Shown piece after piece: positions 7,933 to 16,070 of a DNA stretch of 38,317 nucleotides (positions are counted from its first letter, which is position 1; every line of letters starts with the position of its first letter). The notes below the pieces were generated by a model. That model worked only from the letters and a program-made list of their open reading frames with translations. It was not told the DNA's origin and did no database searches. Source of the stretch: Symbiobacterium thermophilum (GTDB lineage Bacteria; Bacillota; Sulfobacillia; UBA995); assembly GCA_020725145.1 (NCBI GenBank), contig DYFO01000020.1, positions 1 to 38,317 of the forward strand, read 5' to 3'. Made by a program: the position numbers and the translations under genes.

Positions 7933-8679
7933 ATGGGTCACCCGGTGCGCTGCGCTATCTACATAGACGGTTGTCCCCGTGGGACGTGGATGGGACACTA
8001 CTTGGAGGAACTCGGCTGCAGCTGGCTGGCGGAAAGTCCCCAACGGGTGATCGCCGACGCCTCCGGCGCGATCGCCGCTTACCTGAGCTGGCTGCACCGA
8101 AACGGCGAGCCGGCGGTTGAGGTGCCCGCCGCAGAGGATATCCACGTCGAAGTGGCACAGGTGCAGGAGGTCGACGGTTTCGGCCAATCGGGCGCGGCGG
8201 TAGGGTTCTTCGCCCCGGACACGCAGCCGGTGACCGACGCCGAGATCGCCACCGCCCTGCGCCGACTGGGCTACGCCCGGCGCAACCTCCTGGAAACGAT
8301 CGCCGGATTGCCCCCGGAGGCTCTGGACTGGCGTCCGCCCGGGGGCAAGCGCAGCGTGTGCCAGAACCTGGAGCACGTTCGCAACTGCCACGGGTTTTAT
8401 CTGTCGCGTTTGCTGGGCATGGACGGGGTGCTGGCCGCCTTGCCTCCGCCGTGGCCCGAGGAGCTTTTCTTCAGCCTTACATGGACTTTGGAGCACACCG
8501 CGGCTTTCCTGGCCGCTTTCCCCGCGGAACTCCGCGCGGTAACCGTCAGAGCTCACAAGCCGGACGAGAACTGGACCGCCCGCAAGATGCTCCGACGCTT
8601 TGTGGAGCACGAGCGAGAGCATGTGGACGTCGTCAGCCGGACGGTGCAAGCGTGGCGGGCGGCGGCTGCCGTGCGCTGA
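7933..8679 (+). CDS. DinB-like four-helix protein with N-terminal HicB-like segment
   Basis: The C-terminal ~150 residues look like a DinB/YfiT four-helix bundle: ALRRLGYARRNLLETI, then LEHVRNCHGFYLSRL and EHEREHVDVVSR. These histidines fit the divalent-metal triad of the superfamily. The N-terminal ~75 residues (CAIYIDGCPRGTWMGHYLEELG...) resemble the small HicB-like fold that accompanies some DinB_2 proteins. The reaction is unknown; relatives include thiol-transferases and stress proteins. The gene follows degV by four bases. The SD (TAGGAGG) touches the ATG at 7933, so the GTG at 7945 may be the real start. Confidence 0.7.
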   Translation: MGHPVRCAIYIDGCPRGTWMGHYLEELGCSWLAESPQRVIADASGAIAAYLSWLHRNGEPAVEVPAAEDIHVEVAQVQEVDGFGQSGAAVGFFAPDTQPVTDAEIATALRRLGYARRNLLETIAGLPPEALDWRPPGGKRSVCQNLEHVRNCHGFYLSRLLGMDGVLAALPPPWPEELFFSLTWTLEHTAAFLAAFPAELRAVTVRAHKPDENWTARKMLRRFVEHEREHVDVVSRTVQAWRAAAAVR

Positions 8680-8799
8680 CAGAAGAGCTCGTACGGCGGC
8701 TGCCCTTTCCATGTCATATGGCCGTCTGGCGTGATATCATTCAAGCAGCAGGTCCCGACGTGGGCGCCGGGCCTGTGAAGCGATGGAGGTGGGCTGTTT

Positions 8800-9165
8800 T
8801 TGCGCTTGACCCGCGGTGACCTCGTCTTGCTCGGCACGCTGGTACTGATCTGCCTGGGATTGCGCTTTGCGATGGGTGCCGGTCTCGACCGCTCACGGGC
8901 AGAGGTCGCCGTGGTGGTGGACGGGCGGACGCACGGGGCGTTCCCGCTTCACGAGGACCGCGTGCTGACCCTTTCCGGGCGTCTGGGAGAGGCGGTGGTG
9001 GAGATCGCCGGTGGTCGGGTGCGCATCGCCAGTTCGGAGTGCGCGGACCACCGCTGGCACGCCGGGTGGCTGGCGGAACGGGGAACGCTCGTGTGCGTGC
9101 CCAACCGGGTGCTGGTGGAGGTCAGGGCGGGTACGGAAACAGAGCCGGACGCGATCACGAGGTAG
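8800..9165 (+). CDS. NusG domain II-containing protein
   Basis: A 121-residue protein with one N-terminal membrane segment (VLLGTLVLICLGLRFAMG) and a NusG-domain-II-like extracytoplasmic part. The typical pattern (V.I..SDCPDK.CV..G.I...G..IVCLPN.LVV.I) is recognisable here as VRIASSECADHRW..GWL...GTLVCVPNRVLVEV. The second cysteine of the usual CPDKxC motif is replaced (DHRW). Role unknown; such proteins often neighbour quinone- or flavin-linked genes in Bacillota. Start is TTG at 8800 behind GGAGGTG. It is followed after 36 bases by the molybdopterin oxidoreductase, suggesting co-expression. Confidence 0.75.
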   Translation: MRLTRGDLVLLGTLVLICLGLRFAMGAGLDRSRAEVAVVVDGRTHGAFPLHEDRVLTLSGRLGEAVVEIAGGRVRIASSECADHRWHAGWLAERGTLVCVPNRVLVEVRAGTETEPDAITR

Positions 9166-9201
9166 GCAGGACACGGAGCGGTGGCGGGAGAAGAAGTGAC
9201 C

Positions 9202-11226
9202 ATGCCCCGCTCCAAGCGTACCGTTCGCACGGCTTGTCCCCTGAACTGCTGGGATACCTGCACGTGGCTGGTCGAAGCGGCCGGACGGCGAGTCCTGACG
9301 GTGAGGGGCGACCCCGACCATCCCATCACCCAGGGATTCGTCTGTCCCAAAGCTCAGTACCAGGTTGAGCGCCACCATTCTCCGCGGCGGCTGCGTACCC
9401 CCCTGCTGCGCAACGGCGAACGGTGGCAGACGATCGGCTGGGACGCGGCCATAGACGAACTGGCCGAACGTCTCGATCGGGCGAGGGGCAAAGAGGGGTC
9501 GCTTTCGATCCTGAGCTACTGGGATGCGGGCGCGATGGGGTTGCTCAAGCAGCTCGACCTCCGCTTCTGGAACCTCTTCGGCCCGATAAGCGTTCCCACC
9601 GGCAGCCTGTGCTGGTCGGCGGGTCTGGCCGCGCAGCAAGCCGACTTCGGCGGAAACCTCGCGCACGATCCTACCGACCATGCAGCGTCGAACTTCATCC
9701 TCATCTGGGGCAGGAACCCGATCGACACCAACGTCCACCTGTGGCCTTTCCTGAGACCGGCCAGGGAGCGAGGCGCACGCATGGTGGTGGTGGACCCGGT
9801 GGCTACCGCCACCGCGCGCCAGGCCGATCTGCACATCTCGCCCCGTCCCGGCAGCGATCTTGCGCTGGCGCTGGCGATGGGGTGCGTGATCGTTGACGAA
9901 GACCTCGTCGACGCCGAATACGTGGGGTCGCACGTAAGGGGCTTCGAGGACTACTGCCGTCTGTGCCGGCAGTTTCCGCCCGAGCAGGTTGAGGCCAAGA
10001 CGGGGGTTGGGGCGGGCGTCATCCGCGAACTGGCCCGCGAGTACGCGCGTTCCCGCCCGGCCACCATCTTGATGGGCTATGGACTGCAGCGGTACGCCTG
10101 GGGAGGCGCGGCCGTCCGCGCCATCGACGCCCTGGCCGCCATTACCGGCAACGTCGGGGTTGCAGGAGGCGGGGCCAATTACGCCAGCACCTTCATCTCT
10201 TCCAGCTTCGCCGACCTTACGGGGCAGGCCGAGCGCAAACCCCGCCATCGGCCGGTACCTCGACCCAAGCTTGCCCAACACCTCCAGGAGCTGGACGACC
10301 CGCCCATTACCACTGCGGTGGTGGCGCGGTCCAATCCGGTAGCCCAGTTGCCGAACACCGGCCGGACGCTGGAGGCCTTCCGGTCGCTCGACTTCCTGGC
10401 GGTGATCGACTTCACGCTCACCGATACGGCGGAATTGGCAGATCTGGTGTTGCCGGCCACCACGGTCTTTGAGGAGACCGACGTGTACTTTTGCTCCTGG
10501 CACAATTACCTGACCGGGGCGGAGCCGGCAGTGGATCCCGAACCGGGTTGCCGCTCCGATCTTGAGATCTACGCCGCTCTGGCGACGCGCCTGGGCCTGG
10601 GAGAGGCGTTTGGAAGCCACTGGACTCCCCGCGAGTGGATCGAGGAAGCCCTGCAGCCGCTGGCAGCCTGGGGGATCACGGCCGAACGGCTGCTCGGGCA
10701 GTCCCTGCGCCACCCCGGGGCTCCCCTGGTGGCCTGGCAGGACGGGCGGTTTCTCACCCCGAGCGGCAAGGTGGAGCTGCTTGGTCCGGGCTTCAGCCCT
10801 CCGCCTTCCCCCCAGGTGGACGAGCGGTACCCATTCCGCCTGGTGACACCCCAGCATCGCCGCACCATTCACTCGCAGTTCTACGAACGCGTTCAGGAGG
10901 CGCTGGGAGTGCCCGAGGAGGGGCCGCCGGCGGTGCTCATCAACGATCGGTTGGCCAGCAAGCTGGGTCTTTTCGCCGGGGAGCGCGTGTGTGCCGTATC
11001 GCCCTGGGGCAGGCTCGTGTGCCAGGTTCGCCCCGTGCCCGGGCTCAATCCCGATACTTTGGTCATTTACTCTGGGGGCCGTGTCGGCCGAACTTGCGCG
11101 AACGTCCTCACGCCCGACCGGTTGACCGACATCGGCCTGGGAGCCGCGTACTACGAGTGCCCGTGCCGCCTGGAGCGCGAGAGCGTGATGGCACGGGGAG
11201 GTGAACGCGAGCATGAGCCTGCTTAG
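9202..11226 (+). CDS. Molybdopterin-dependent oxidoreductase (DMSO reductase superfamily)
   Basis: A 674-residue Mo/W-bis-MGD enzyme of the DMSO reductase superfamily. The N-terminal [4Fe-4S] motif is Cys12, Cys16, Cys20 (CPLNCWDTC) and Cys48 (GFVCPK). Next come the cofactor-binding segments ILIWGRNPIDTN and VVVDPVATATA. Mid-protein motifs are NVGVAGGGANY and ADLVLPATTVFEETD; the C-terminal MopterinDB region (about 540-660) includes TPQHRRTIHSQF. The likely metal-ligand loop is PTGSLCWSAG, with Ser or Cys as candidate ligand. No Tat signal precedes the cluster, so it should be cytoplasmic. No ferredoxin-like or membrane-anchor subunit gene is adjacent. GTG 9181 is the alternative start. The substrate (formate, sulfur oxyanion, other) cannot be told from sequence. 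Confidence 0.9.
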   Translation: MPRSKRTVRTACPLNCWDTCTWLVEAAGRRVLTVRGDPDHPITQGFVCPKAQYQVERHHSPRRLRTPLLRNGERWQTIGWDAAIDELAERLDRARGKEGSLSILSYWDAGAMGLLKQLDLRFWNLFGPISVPTGSLCWSAGLAAQQADFGGNLAHDPTDHAASNFILIWGRNPIDTNVHLWPFLRPARERGARMVVVDPVATATARQADLHISPRPGSDLALALAMGCVIVDEDLVDAEYVGSHVRGFEDYCRLCRQFPPEQVEAKTGVGAGVIRELAREYARSRPATILMGYGLQRYAWGGAAVRAIDALAAITGNVGVAGGGANYASTFISSSFADLTGQAERKPRHRPVPRPKLAQHLQELDDPPITTAVVARSNPVAQLPNTGRTLEAFRSLDFLAVIDFTLTDTAELADLVLPATTVFEETDVYFCSWHNYLTGAEPAVDPEPGCRSDLEIYAALATRLGLGEAFGSHWTPREWIEEALQPLAAWGITAERLLGQSLRHPGAPLVAWQDGRFLTPSGKVELLGPGFSPPPSPQVDERYPFRLVTPQHRRTIHSQFYERVQEALGVPEEGPPAVLINDRLASKLGLFAGERVCAVSPWGRLVCQVRPVPGLNPDTLVIYSGGRVGRTCANVLTPDRLTDIGLGAAYYECPCRLERESVMARGGEREHEPA

Positions 11227-12430
11227 CCACCTGGAGTGTTCCGCATGCGGCCGCATCTGGTCACCCACCGTGCCTCGCAACCTGTGCGATTGCGGCCGGC
11301 CGCTGCTGGCCCGTTACGATCTCGACACCGGCCGCAGGCGGTTTGCCGACGGTTTGAACGCGCAGGGGCGCGGGCTTTGGCGCTGGGCCCAACTTCTGCC
11401 CGTGGGCGAGCCCGGCCATCGCCTTGAGCTGGGGGAGGGTGGTACGCCCTCGCTTCCGCTACCACGCCTGGCCGGACGGCTTGGGCTCGGGGCTGTGTAC
11501 CTGAAGGACGAGGCGGGCAATCCTACCGGCACTTTCAAGGCACGAGGGGCGGCGGTTGCCGTCTCAAAGGCCCGCGAACTCGGCATCACCCGGGTGGCCA
11601 TTCCCTCAGCGGGCAACGCAGGGGCGGCGTGGGCGGCCTACTGCGCCAGGGCGGGGATCCGCCTCCTGGTGGTGCTGCCATGCGATACCCCCGCGGCCGC
11701 CCAGGAGGAGTGCCGCCTGTACGGCGCCGAGGTGGAGGTGGTCGAAGGCTCCCTCGCCGATGCCGGGAGGGTGGCAGCCGAGCGGGCCAGGGCCGAAGGA
11801 TGGTTCGAGGCGGCAACCCTCAAGGAGCCTTACCGGGTCGAGGGAAAGAAGACGGTGGGCCTGGAGCTCTGGGAGGAGTTCGGGGCGGGAATAGACGCCA
11901 TCGTCCATCCCTGTGGCGGTGGGGTGGGGCTGATCGGCATTCACAAAGCCTATCAAGAACTTGCCGCCCTGGGGATGGTGGCCGGGGGTGAGGTCCCGCG
12001 GCTCGTTGCCGTGCAGGCGGCCGGATGTGCGCCCGTCGTGCGGGCGATGCGGGAGGGGGCCGAACGCGCGGACCTTTGGCCCGAGCCCCGCACCCTCGCC
12101 GCCGGGCTGCGGGTTCCTCGGGTGCTGGGAGACACGCTGGTGCTCAAGGCCCTGCGGCAGACGGGCGGGACGGCGGTGGCGGTGGAGGATCGCGAGATGC
12201 TGGAGGCCACCGTCGAAGTGGCCAGGCACGAGGGTATCTGGGTGTGCCCGGAGGGGGCGGCGGCGGTAGCCGCCCTCACCCGGTTACGGGAAACCGGTTT
12301 TCTCGGGCCGGGTGACCGGGTGGTGGTGGTCAACACCGGCACCGGTCTCAAGCATCCCGAGCTGGCCGCCGCCGCGCGCGCAAGCGGGCCGTGGCAAAAG
12401 GACACTCGTGGACTCAGCCCAGCGGTTTGA
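11213..12430 (+). CDS. thrC: Threonine synthase-like PLP-dependent enzyme
   Basis: PLP fold-type II enzyme; threonine synthases convert O-phosphohomoserine to threonine. The N-terminus has the short zinc-ribbon-like cap of this subgroup (LECSACGRIW...CDCGRPLLARYDL). The PLP lysine lies in NPTGTFKARGAAVAVSKA, followed by PSAGNAGAAWAAYCARAGI (phosphate/substrate loop), PCGGGVGLIG and the C-terminal NTGTGLKHPEL. The 405 residues fit the short class. ATG 11213 follows GGGGAGGTGA with about ten bases of spacing and gives the family-type N-terminus; the track's GTG 11201 sits within that ribosome-binding site. It overlaps the end of the oxidoreductase gene by 14 bases. A related diaminopropionate or cysteate synthase role cannot be excluded, hence moderate certainty for the symbol. 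Confidence 0.85.
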   Translation: MSLLSHLECSACGRIWSPTVPRNLCDCGRPLLARYDLDTGRRRFADGLNAQGRGLWRWAQLLPVGEPGHRLELGEGGTPSLPLPRLAGRLGLGAVYLKDEAGNPTGTFKARGAAVAVSKARELGITRVAIPSAGNAGAAWAAYCARAGIRLLVVLPCDTPAAAQEECRLYGAEVEVVEGSLADAGRVAAERARAEGWFEAATLKEPYRVEGKKTVGLELWEEFGAGIDAIVHPCGGGVGLIGIHKAYQELAALGMVAGGEVPRLVAVQAAGCAPVVRAMREGAERADLWPEPRTLAAGLRVPRVLGDTLVLKALRQTGGTAVAVEDREMLEATVEVARHEGIWVCPEGAAAVAALTRLRETGFLGPGDRVVVVNTGTGLKHPELAAAARASGPWQKDTRGLSPAV

Positions 12431-12920
12431 CCCGCCGCAGCGCGTGCGCCAGCGGCAGGGCGATGGCCGCGCTGCCCACCGCCTGCACGATGCTGCCGGG
12501 GACCTCCGCCAGCGCCGCCCGGTAGTCCCAGAGCACGCTGCCGGCCACGAAGTAGCCGAACATCATCCACACTCCTCCGGCCAGGATAGCAAGCAGCGTG
12601 AGGGGAGTCAGGCGACCGGCCTGCTGAAACGCCCGGTGGCCGATAACCCCGACCAGCAGCCCTTCCAATCCCTTGATGGCCAGGGTCCAAGGGGCCCACA
12701 TGGTGGCCCCCAGCAAGATGTCGGCGAGGGCGGAGCCCACTCCCCCCGCAAGCAGCGCCAGGCGGGGGCCCAGCAGCAGGGCGACGAGGAAGATCACGCT
12801 ATCGCCCACGTTGACGTAGCCTTGGGTCGCCGGTACGGGCACGGTGATCGCCATGGTGGCCAGGGTTACCAGGGCAATGCAGAGGGCGGAGACGGTTAGC
12901 AGACGAAGCCGGCTGGACAC
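12414..12920 (-). CDS. ribU: Riboflavin ECF transporter S component (RibU type)
   Basis: Membrane substrate-capture subunit of an energy-coupling-factor vitamin importer. The 168 residues form about five hydrophobic helices. The family-typical stretch GYVNVGDSVIFLVALLLG, then GGVGSALADILLG, WAPWTLAIKGLEGLLVG, is characteristic of the ECF-ribofla_trS group. Riboflavin as the substrate is supported by the FMN riboswitch directly upstream. The track start at 12980 lies inside the terminator hairpin; GTG 12920 follows AAGGAGGT with eight bases of spacing. The EcfA/EcfA'/EcfT module is not in the window and must come from elsewhere (group II ECF). Its 3' end overlaps the threonine-synthase-like gene tail to tail by 17 bases. 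Confidence 0.88.
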   Translation of the reverse strand: MSSRLRLLTVSALCIALVTLATMAITVPVPATQGYVNVGDSVIFLVALLLGPRLALLAGGVGSALADILLGATMWAPWTLAIKGLEGLLVGVIGHRAFQQAGRLTPLTLLAILAGGVWMMFGYFVAGSVLWDYRAALAEVPGSIVQAVGSAAIALPLAHALRRVKPLG

Positions 12921-12976
12921 GGCACGGACCTCCTTTTGCCCTCGGAACAGGGATGGGAGAATCCGGCCGTGCCGAT

Positions 12977-13004
12977 CCAAAACCCCCGGACAGGCGTCCG
13001 GGGG
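12977..13004 (-). terminator. Intrinsic terminator of the FMN riboswitch expression platform
   Basis: On the minus strand CCCCCGGAC pairs with GTCCGGGGG through a four-base loop (nine perfect base pairs), followed by TTTTGG. It lies between the FMN aptamer and the ribU ribosome-binding site, where a terminator would switch the gene off when FMN is bound. Confidence 0.9.
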
Positions 13005-13020
13005 CAGGATGGCACAAAGC

Positions 13021-13165
13021 CATGTCTCCTCCCATTCGGACTTTACCGTCGGCTCCGGATTCGCACCGGCTCAACCGCTGGGGCTGACGGGCTCGTCCCC
13101 TCTAAGGGGCATCACCGCCGGTCGGGAATTGGAGACGGGGCCGTCTCCTCACCCTGCCCCGAAGA
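13021..13165 (-). ncRNA. FMN riboswitch (RFN element)
   Basis: Read on the minus strand, the conserved RFN blocks appear in order: GGGGCAGGGTGA, AATTCCCGACCGGCGGTGAT, a CCCC/GGGG arm, ACGAGCCCG, a CCGGTGCGAATCCGG-type arm, GCCGACGGTAAAGTCCG and AATGGGAGGAGA. The match to the Rfam-type consensus is essentially complete. It binds flavin mononucleotide and controls the ECF S-component gene through the downstream terminator. Confidence 0.97.
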
Positions 13166-13179
13166 CATCTCTGCCACCT

Positions 13180-13208
13180 AATATAAGCCCGGCCGCCCCG
13201 GACGTCAA
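13180..13208 (-). promoter_or_regulatory. Sigma-A promoter of the FMN riboswitch / ribU transcript
   Basis: Minus strand: TTGACG (13208-13203), exactly 17 bases, TATATT (13185-13180). The start point would be near 13173, just ahead of the RFN aptamer. It lies between ribU and the divergent HAD gene. Confidence 0.8.
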
Positions 13209-13264
13209 TGGGGCTGGCGGGCCGCGAAATCTTACGGCAGGATCCGGCGCAAGGGAGGATGCCA

Positions 13265-13966
13265 ATGTCGCGACGCGTGAGACTGGTATGCTTTGACCTT
13301 GGGAATACCCTGGTGCGCTACTTCGGCGCCGCGGAGTTCCCCGCTCTCCGGGATGACGCTGTGAAGCGGGTGGCGGCCCTTCTCCGACGACAGGGGTGGG
13401 AGGTCCCCGGGTCGTCCACGCTGGTACCGCGTGTGGCCGCGGAGGACTACGAGGCTTCCGATTTCGCGGTACGCCCGCTCGAACAACGTCTGACCCGGAT
13501 CTTCTTCGGCGAAGGTGTCCAGCCCGACCCCAGGTTGCTGGAGGAGATGTGCGGGGAGTTCGTGGCTCCGCTGCTGGAGCGCGGACGCCGCTTCCCCGAC
13601 GCCCTGCCCGTGTTGCAGGCCCTCCGAGGGCAGGGATTGGCCACCGCTGTCGTCTCCAACACACCGTGGGGAAGCCCTGCTCCCCCCTGGCGCTCGGATC
13701 TTTCGCGCCATGCCCTGTCCGAGTCGCTGGATTTCACGGTTTTCTGCCGTGACCTGGGGTGGCGCAAACCCTCTCCGCGCATCTTCCGGCATGTGCTGGC
13801 GCTGGCAGGGGTCGTTCCGGAAGAAGCGCTGTTCGTAGGCGACCATCCCGTATGGGATGTGGAGGGACCGCGGGCCTGCGGGATGCGAGCGGTACTGCTC
13901 GTTCGCGAAGGAAGCTCTCCCGGCGGCGCCATCAGCAGCCTGGAGGAATTGCCGGAGCTCGTCTGA
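13265..13966 (+). CDS. HAD superfamily hydrolase
   Basis: A 233-residue HAD hydrolase, probably a small-molecule phosphatase. Motif I is VCFDLGNTLVRY (the second Asp of DxD replaced by Asn, as in the FDxGNT group). Motif II is VVSNTPWG, the Lys is in GWRKPSPRIF, and motif III is VGDHPVWDVEGPRACGM. A helical cap of about 80 residues sits between motifs I and II. The start is ATG 13265 behind GGGAGG; the track start at 13208 lies in the divergent ribU promoter. Substrate unknown. It does not appear to belong to the thi operon, from which it is separated by 460 bases including a riboswitch. Confidence 0.85.
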   Translation: MSRRVRLVCFDLGNTLVRYFGAAEFPALRDDAVKRVAALLRRQGWEVPGSSTLVPRVAAEDYEASDFAVRPLEQRLTRIFFGEGVQPDPRLLEEMCGEFVAPLLERGRRFPDALPVLQALRGQGLATAVVSNTPWGSPAPPWRSDLSRHALSESLDFTVFCRDLGWRKPSPRIFRHVLALAGVVPEEALFVGDHPVWDVEGPRACGMRAVLLVREGSSPGGAISSLEELPELV

Positions 13967-14242
13967 AACGCGTGCCAATCTGTCAATCTTATCGGCAGGT
14001 GTCAAGTGCCCGGGGTATCCCCGCTTGTGCTGTCAGATAATGTAGGTGAGCGCCGACGCTTCTTGCCCTGCCAGGAGAGGTCATGGGTGCTTACCTGCCC
14101 GTGTCGAGGGTGGACATGGCGGCCGGATCCGGCTCGCTGCTGCTCCAGTCCCCTGTCCGTGCCTGGCACGTGCAAGGTCAAGACCAAAGACCCGGGCCGG
14201 TATGCAGGAGCGGACAAGGGATACGACGAATCAGCAGCGACG
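13967..14242. other. Long untranslated stretch upstream of the TPP riboswitch
   Basis: No ORF here has a family-like sequence. A GGGG-TAT-CCCC hairpin at about 14011-14022, flanked by CAAG/CTTG, follows the HAD gene, and GATAAT at 14036-14041 could be a -10, but I find no matching -35. The thi operon promoter must lie in this stretch. The rest shows nothing I can name. Confidence 0.4.
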
Positions 14243-14345
14243 ACAAACCGGGGGAGCTCGGAAGAGCCCGGGCTGAGAACGGAGCCGCGACGAAGGTTCC
14301 GGACCCCTAGGGACCTGACCTGGGTAATGCCAGCGTAGGGAGCAT
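14243..14345 (+). ncRNA. TPP riboswitch (THI element)
   Basis: The conserved thi-box is clear: GGGGGAGCTC, GGGCTGAGA, then after a variable P3 arm GACCCCT, GGACCTGACCTGGGTAAT, GCCAGCGTAGGGA. It senses thiamine pyrophosphate and stands in front of thiD-thiM-thiE-thiW. Confidence 0.97.
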
Positions 14346-14362
14346 AGCGTCGCGATCGAGCG

Positions 14363-14400
14363 CGATGGCGTGCCCCTTGTGGCGCGCCATCGGTGTTGTT
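14363..14400 (+). terminator. Terminator hairpin of the TPP riboswitch platform
   Basis: CGATGGCGTGCC (14363-14374) pairs with GGCGCGCCATCG (14381-14392), twelve base pairs with one G-U, loop CCTTGT, followed by the U-containing GTGTTGTT. Position between aptamer and thiD suggests premature termination when TPP is bound. Confidence 0.75.
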
Positions 14401-14430
14401 GAAGGTTGAAAGTTGAAGGAGGGGGTGGGC

Positions 14431-15249
14431 TTGGTTCCCCGGGCCATGACGGTGGCCGGCTCCGACTCCGGAGGAGGGGCCGGTATACAGGCGGATCTGC
14501 GGACCTTCTTCGCGCTTGGAGTATACGGCACCAGCGCGGTGACCGCCATCACCGCCCAGGACACGCAGGGGGTGCGGGCGGCGCAAGCACTGCCGCCCGA
14601 TCTGGTAGTGGCACAGATGGAGGCGGTGCTCGACGACATCGGTACCGACGCGGTCAAGACGGGAATGCTGGCCAATGCCGACATCGTCACTGCGGTGGCC
14701 GAAATCCTGCGACGGCGGGGTATCGAGAACCTGGTGGTGGATCCGGTCATGTACTCCAAGTCCGGTTACCCGCTGCTTGACGAACAGGGCAGGCAGGCGG
14801 TGCTCCGGTGCCTCTTCCCGCTGGCCACCGTGGTCACACCCAACCTGGCCGAGGCCGCGGCGCTGACCGGTCTGACCATCCTCACCCCGGAGGACATGCG
14901 CGAGGCGGCACGCCGGTTGCTGGACAGAGGGCCGCGTGTCGTGGTGGTCAAGGGCGGGCATCTTCCCGGCCAGGCGATCGACATCTTCCACGACGGCCAG
15001 ACCTTCCGCGAGTTCAGGGCTGCCCGTATCCAGACCCGAGCCACCCACGGCACCGGGTGCACCTTTGCCGCGGCGATCTCTGCCGGGCTGGCCCGGGGTA
15101 GGTCCCCGATGCGGGCGGTGGAAGAAGCGAAGCGCTACGTCACCGCCTGCATTCGCCACGGGCTGCAACTCGGGAGTGGTCACGCCCCTACCGGTCACTG
15201 GGCCGGCCCTCCGCGGCCGCTTTGGGACTTGGAGGAGAACGTCCCATGA
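14431..15249 (+). CDS. thiD: Hydroxymethylpyrimidine / phosphomethylpyrimidine kinase
   Basis: ThiD phosphorylates HMP and then HMP-P to HMP-PP, the pyrimidine half of thiamine. The N-terminus has [22 protein letters not shown], then [37 protein letters not shown] and the anion-hole motif [18 protein letters not shown]. The 272 residues fit the family. TTG 14431 follows GGAGGGGG with six bases of spacing; the track's TTG 14413 would lack a site. It is the first gene of the TPP-riboswitch operon, and its stop overlaps the thiM start (ATGA), implying translational coupling. Confidence 0.95.
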   Translation: MVPRAMTVAGSDSGGGAGIQADLRTFFALGVYGTSAVTAITAQDTQGVRAAQALPPDLVVAQMEAVLDDIGTDAVKTGMLANADIVTAVAEILRRRGIENLVVDPVMYSKSGYPLLDEQGRQAVLRCLFPLATVVTPNLAEAAALTGLTILTPEDMREAARRLLDRGPRVVVVKGGHLPGQAIDIFHDGQTFREFRAARIQTRATHGTGCTFAAAISAGLARGRSPMRAVEEAKRYVTACIRHGLQLGSGHAPTGHWAGPPRPLWDLEENVP

Positions 15250-16070
15250 ACTCGCTGCTTGAAGAGGCGGGAGGGGCAATCGCCCGTCTCCGACAAGCCC
15301 GCCCGCTGGTGCACTGCCTGACCAACCCGGTGACGGCCGCACTGGTGGCCGGTGCGGTGCTGGCGCTGGGAGGCCTTCCGGTCATGGCGACCGCGCCGCG
15401 CGAGATCGTCGAACTACTGCCATCGGTGCGCGCCGTCGTCATCAACCTCGGGATCCTCGACCGGCGGCGGGCGCGTACGGCGGTGTGGCTCGCGGCGGCG
15501 GCGGGCGCCCGCGGCATTCCCGTGGTGCTTGACCCGGTAGGTGCGGCCACGTTGACCACCCGGCGGAAGCTGGCCCGGCGCCTGCTCCAAGCGCGACAGG
15601 TCGCCGTGCTGCGCGGCAACGCCGCGGAGATAGCCGCTTTGGCGGGAGCGGGGGAAGTTCCGGCCGTCGGCGTGGACACGCTGGGTGAGGTGCCGGGGCT
15701 GGAGGGGCACGCGGCCTCCCTGAGCTTGCGCTCGGGGGCTACGGTGGTCGCGACCGGGAGTCGCGATCTGGTTACCGACGGCAGCCGGGTGGCCCTGGTG
15801 GACAACGGTCACCCCATGCTGGCCAGGGTTAGCGGCCTGGGTTGCGCCTTGTCGGGGTTGACGGCCTGCCTGCGGGCGGTGGAAAACGACTGCTTCACCG
15901 CTGCGGTGGCGGGCGCGGTGGTGGCCGGACTGGCAGGCCAGCACGCTGCCGGCAACAGCCCGGGTCCCGGCACGGTGGTCCCTGCCTTCCTGGACGCGCT
16001 GTACCGGGTGGAACCGATCGACATCATGACGGGGGGGAAGGTGAGTTGCCGGACCTTTCGCTCTACGTGA
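15246..16070 (+). CDS. thiM: Hydroxyethylthiazole kinase
   Basis: ThiM phosphorylates the thiazole alcohol HET to HET-P, a salvage reaction. The 274 residues show PLVHCLTNPVTAALVAGAVLALGGLPVMA at the N-terminus, INLGILD, VVLDPVGA, LRGNAAEIAALAG and the GLGCALSGLTACL segment that carries the active-site cysteine. Start ATG 15246 behind GGAGGAG; the track start at 15222 lies inside thiD. The gene ends inside the first codons of thiE, a 25-base overlap. Confidence 0.93.
   Translation: MNSLLEEAGGAIARLRQARPLVHCLTNPVTAALVAGAVLALGGLPVMATAPREIVELLPSVRAVVINLGILDRRRARTAVWLAAAAGARGIPVVLDPVGAATLTTRRKLARRLLQARQVAVLRGNAAEIAALAGAGEVPAVGVDTLGEVPGLEGHAASLSLRSGATVVATGSRDLVTDGSRVALVDNGHPMLARVSGLGCALSGLTACLRAVENDCFTAAVAGAVVAGLAGQHAAGNSPGPGTVVPAFLDALYRVEPIDIMTGGKVSCRTFRST

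Noticed and set aside
8893-11280. 795-residue minus-strand ORF
   Set aside because: Antisense of the molybdopterin oxidoreductase, which carries the Fe-S and cofactor motifs; the antisense has none.
12936-13296. Plus-strand ORFs over the ribU leader
   Set aside because: The stretch is the FMN riboswitch, its terminator and its promoter on the minus strand.
14083-14310. 75-residue ORF with a fair ribosome-binding site upstream of thiD
   Set aside because: Its 3' half overlaps the TPP aptamer and no family resemblance is visible; probably chance.
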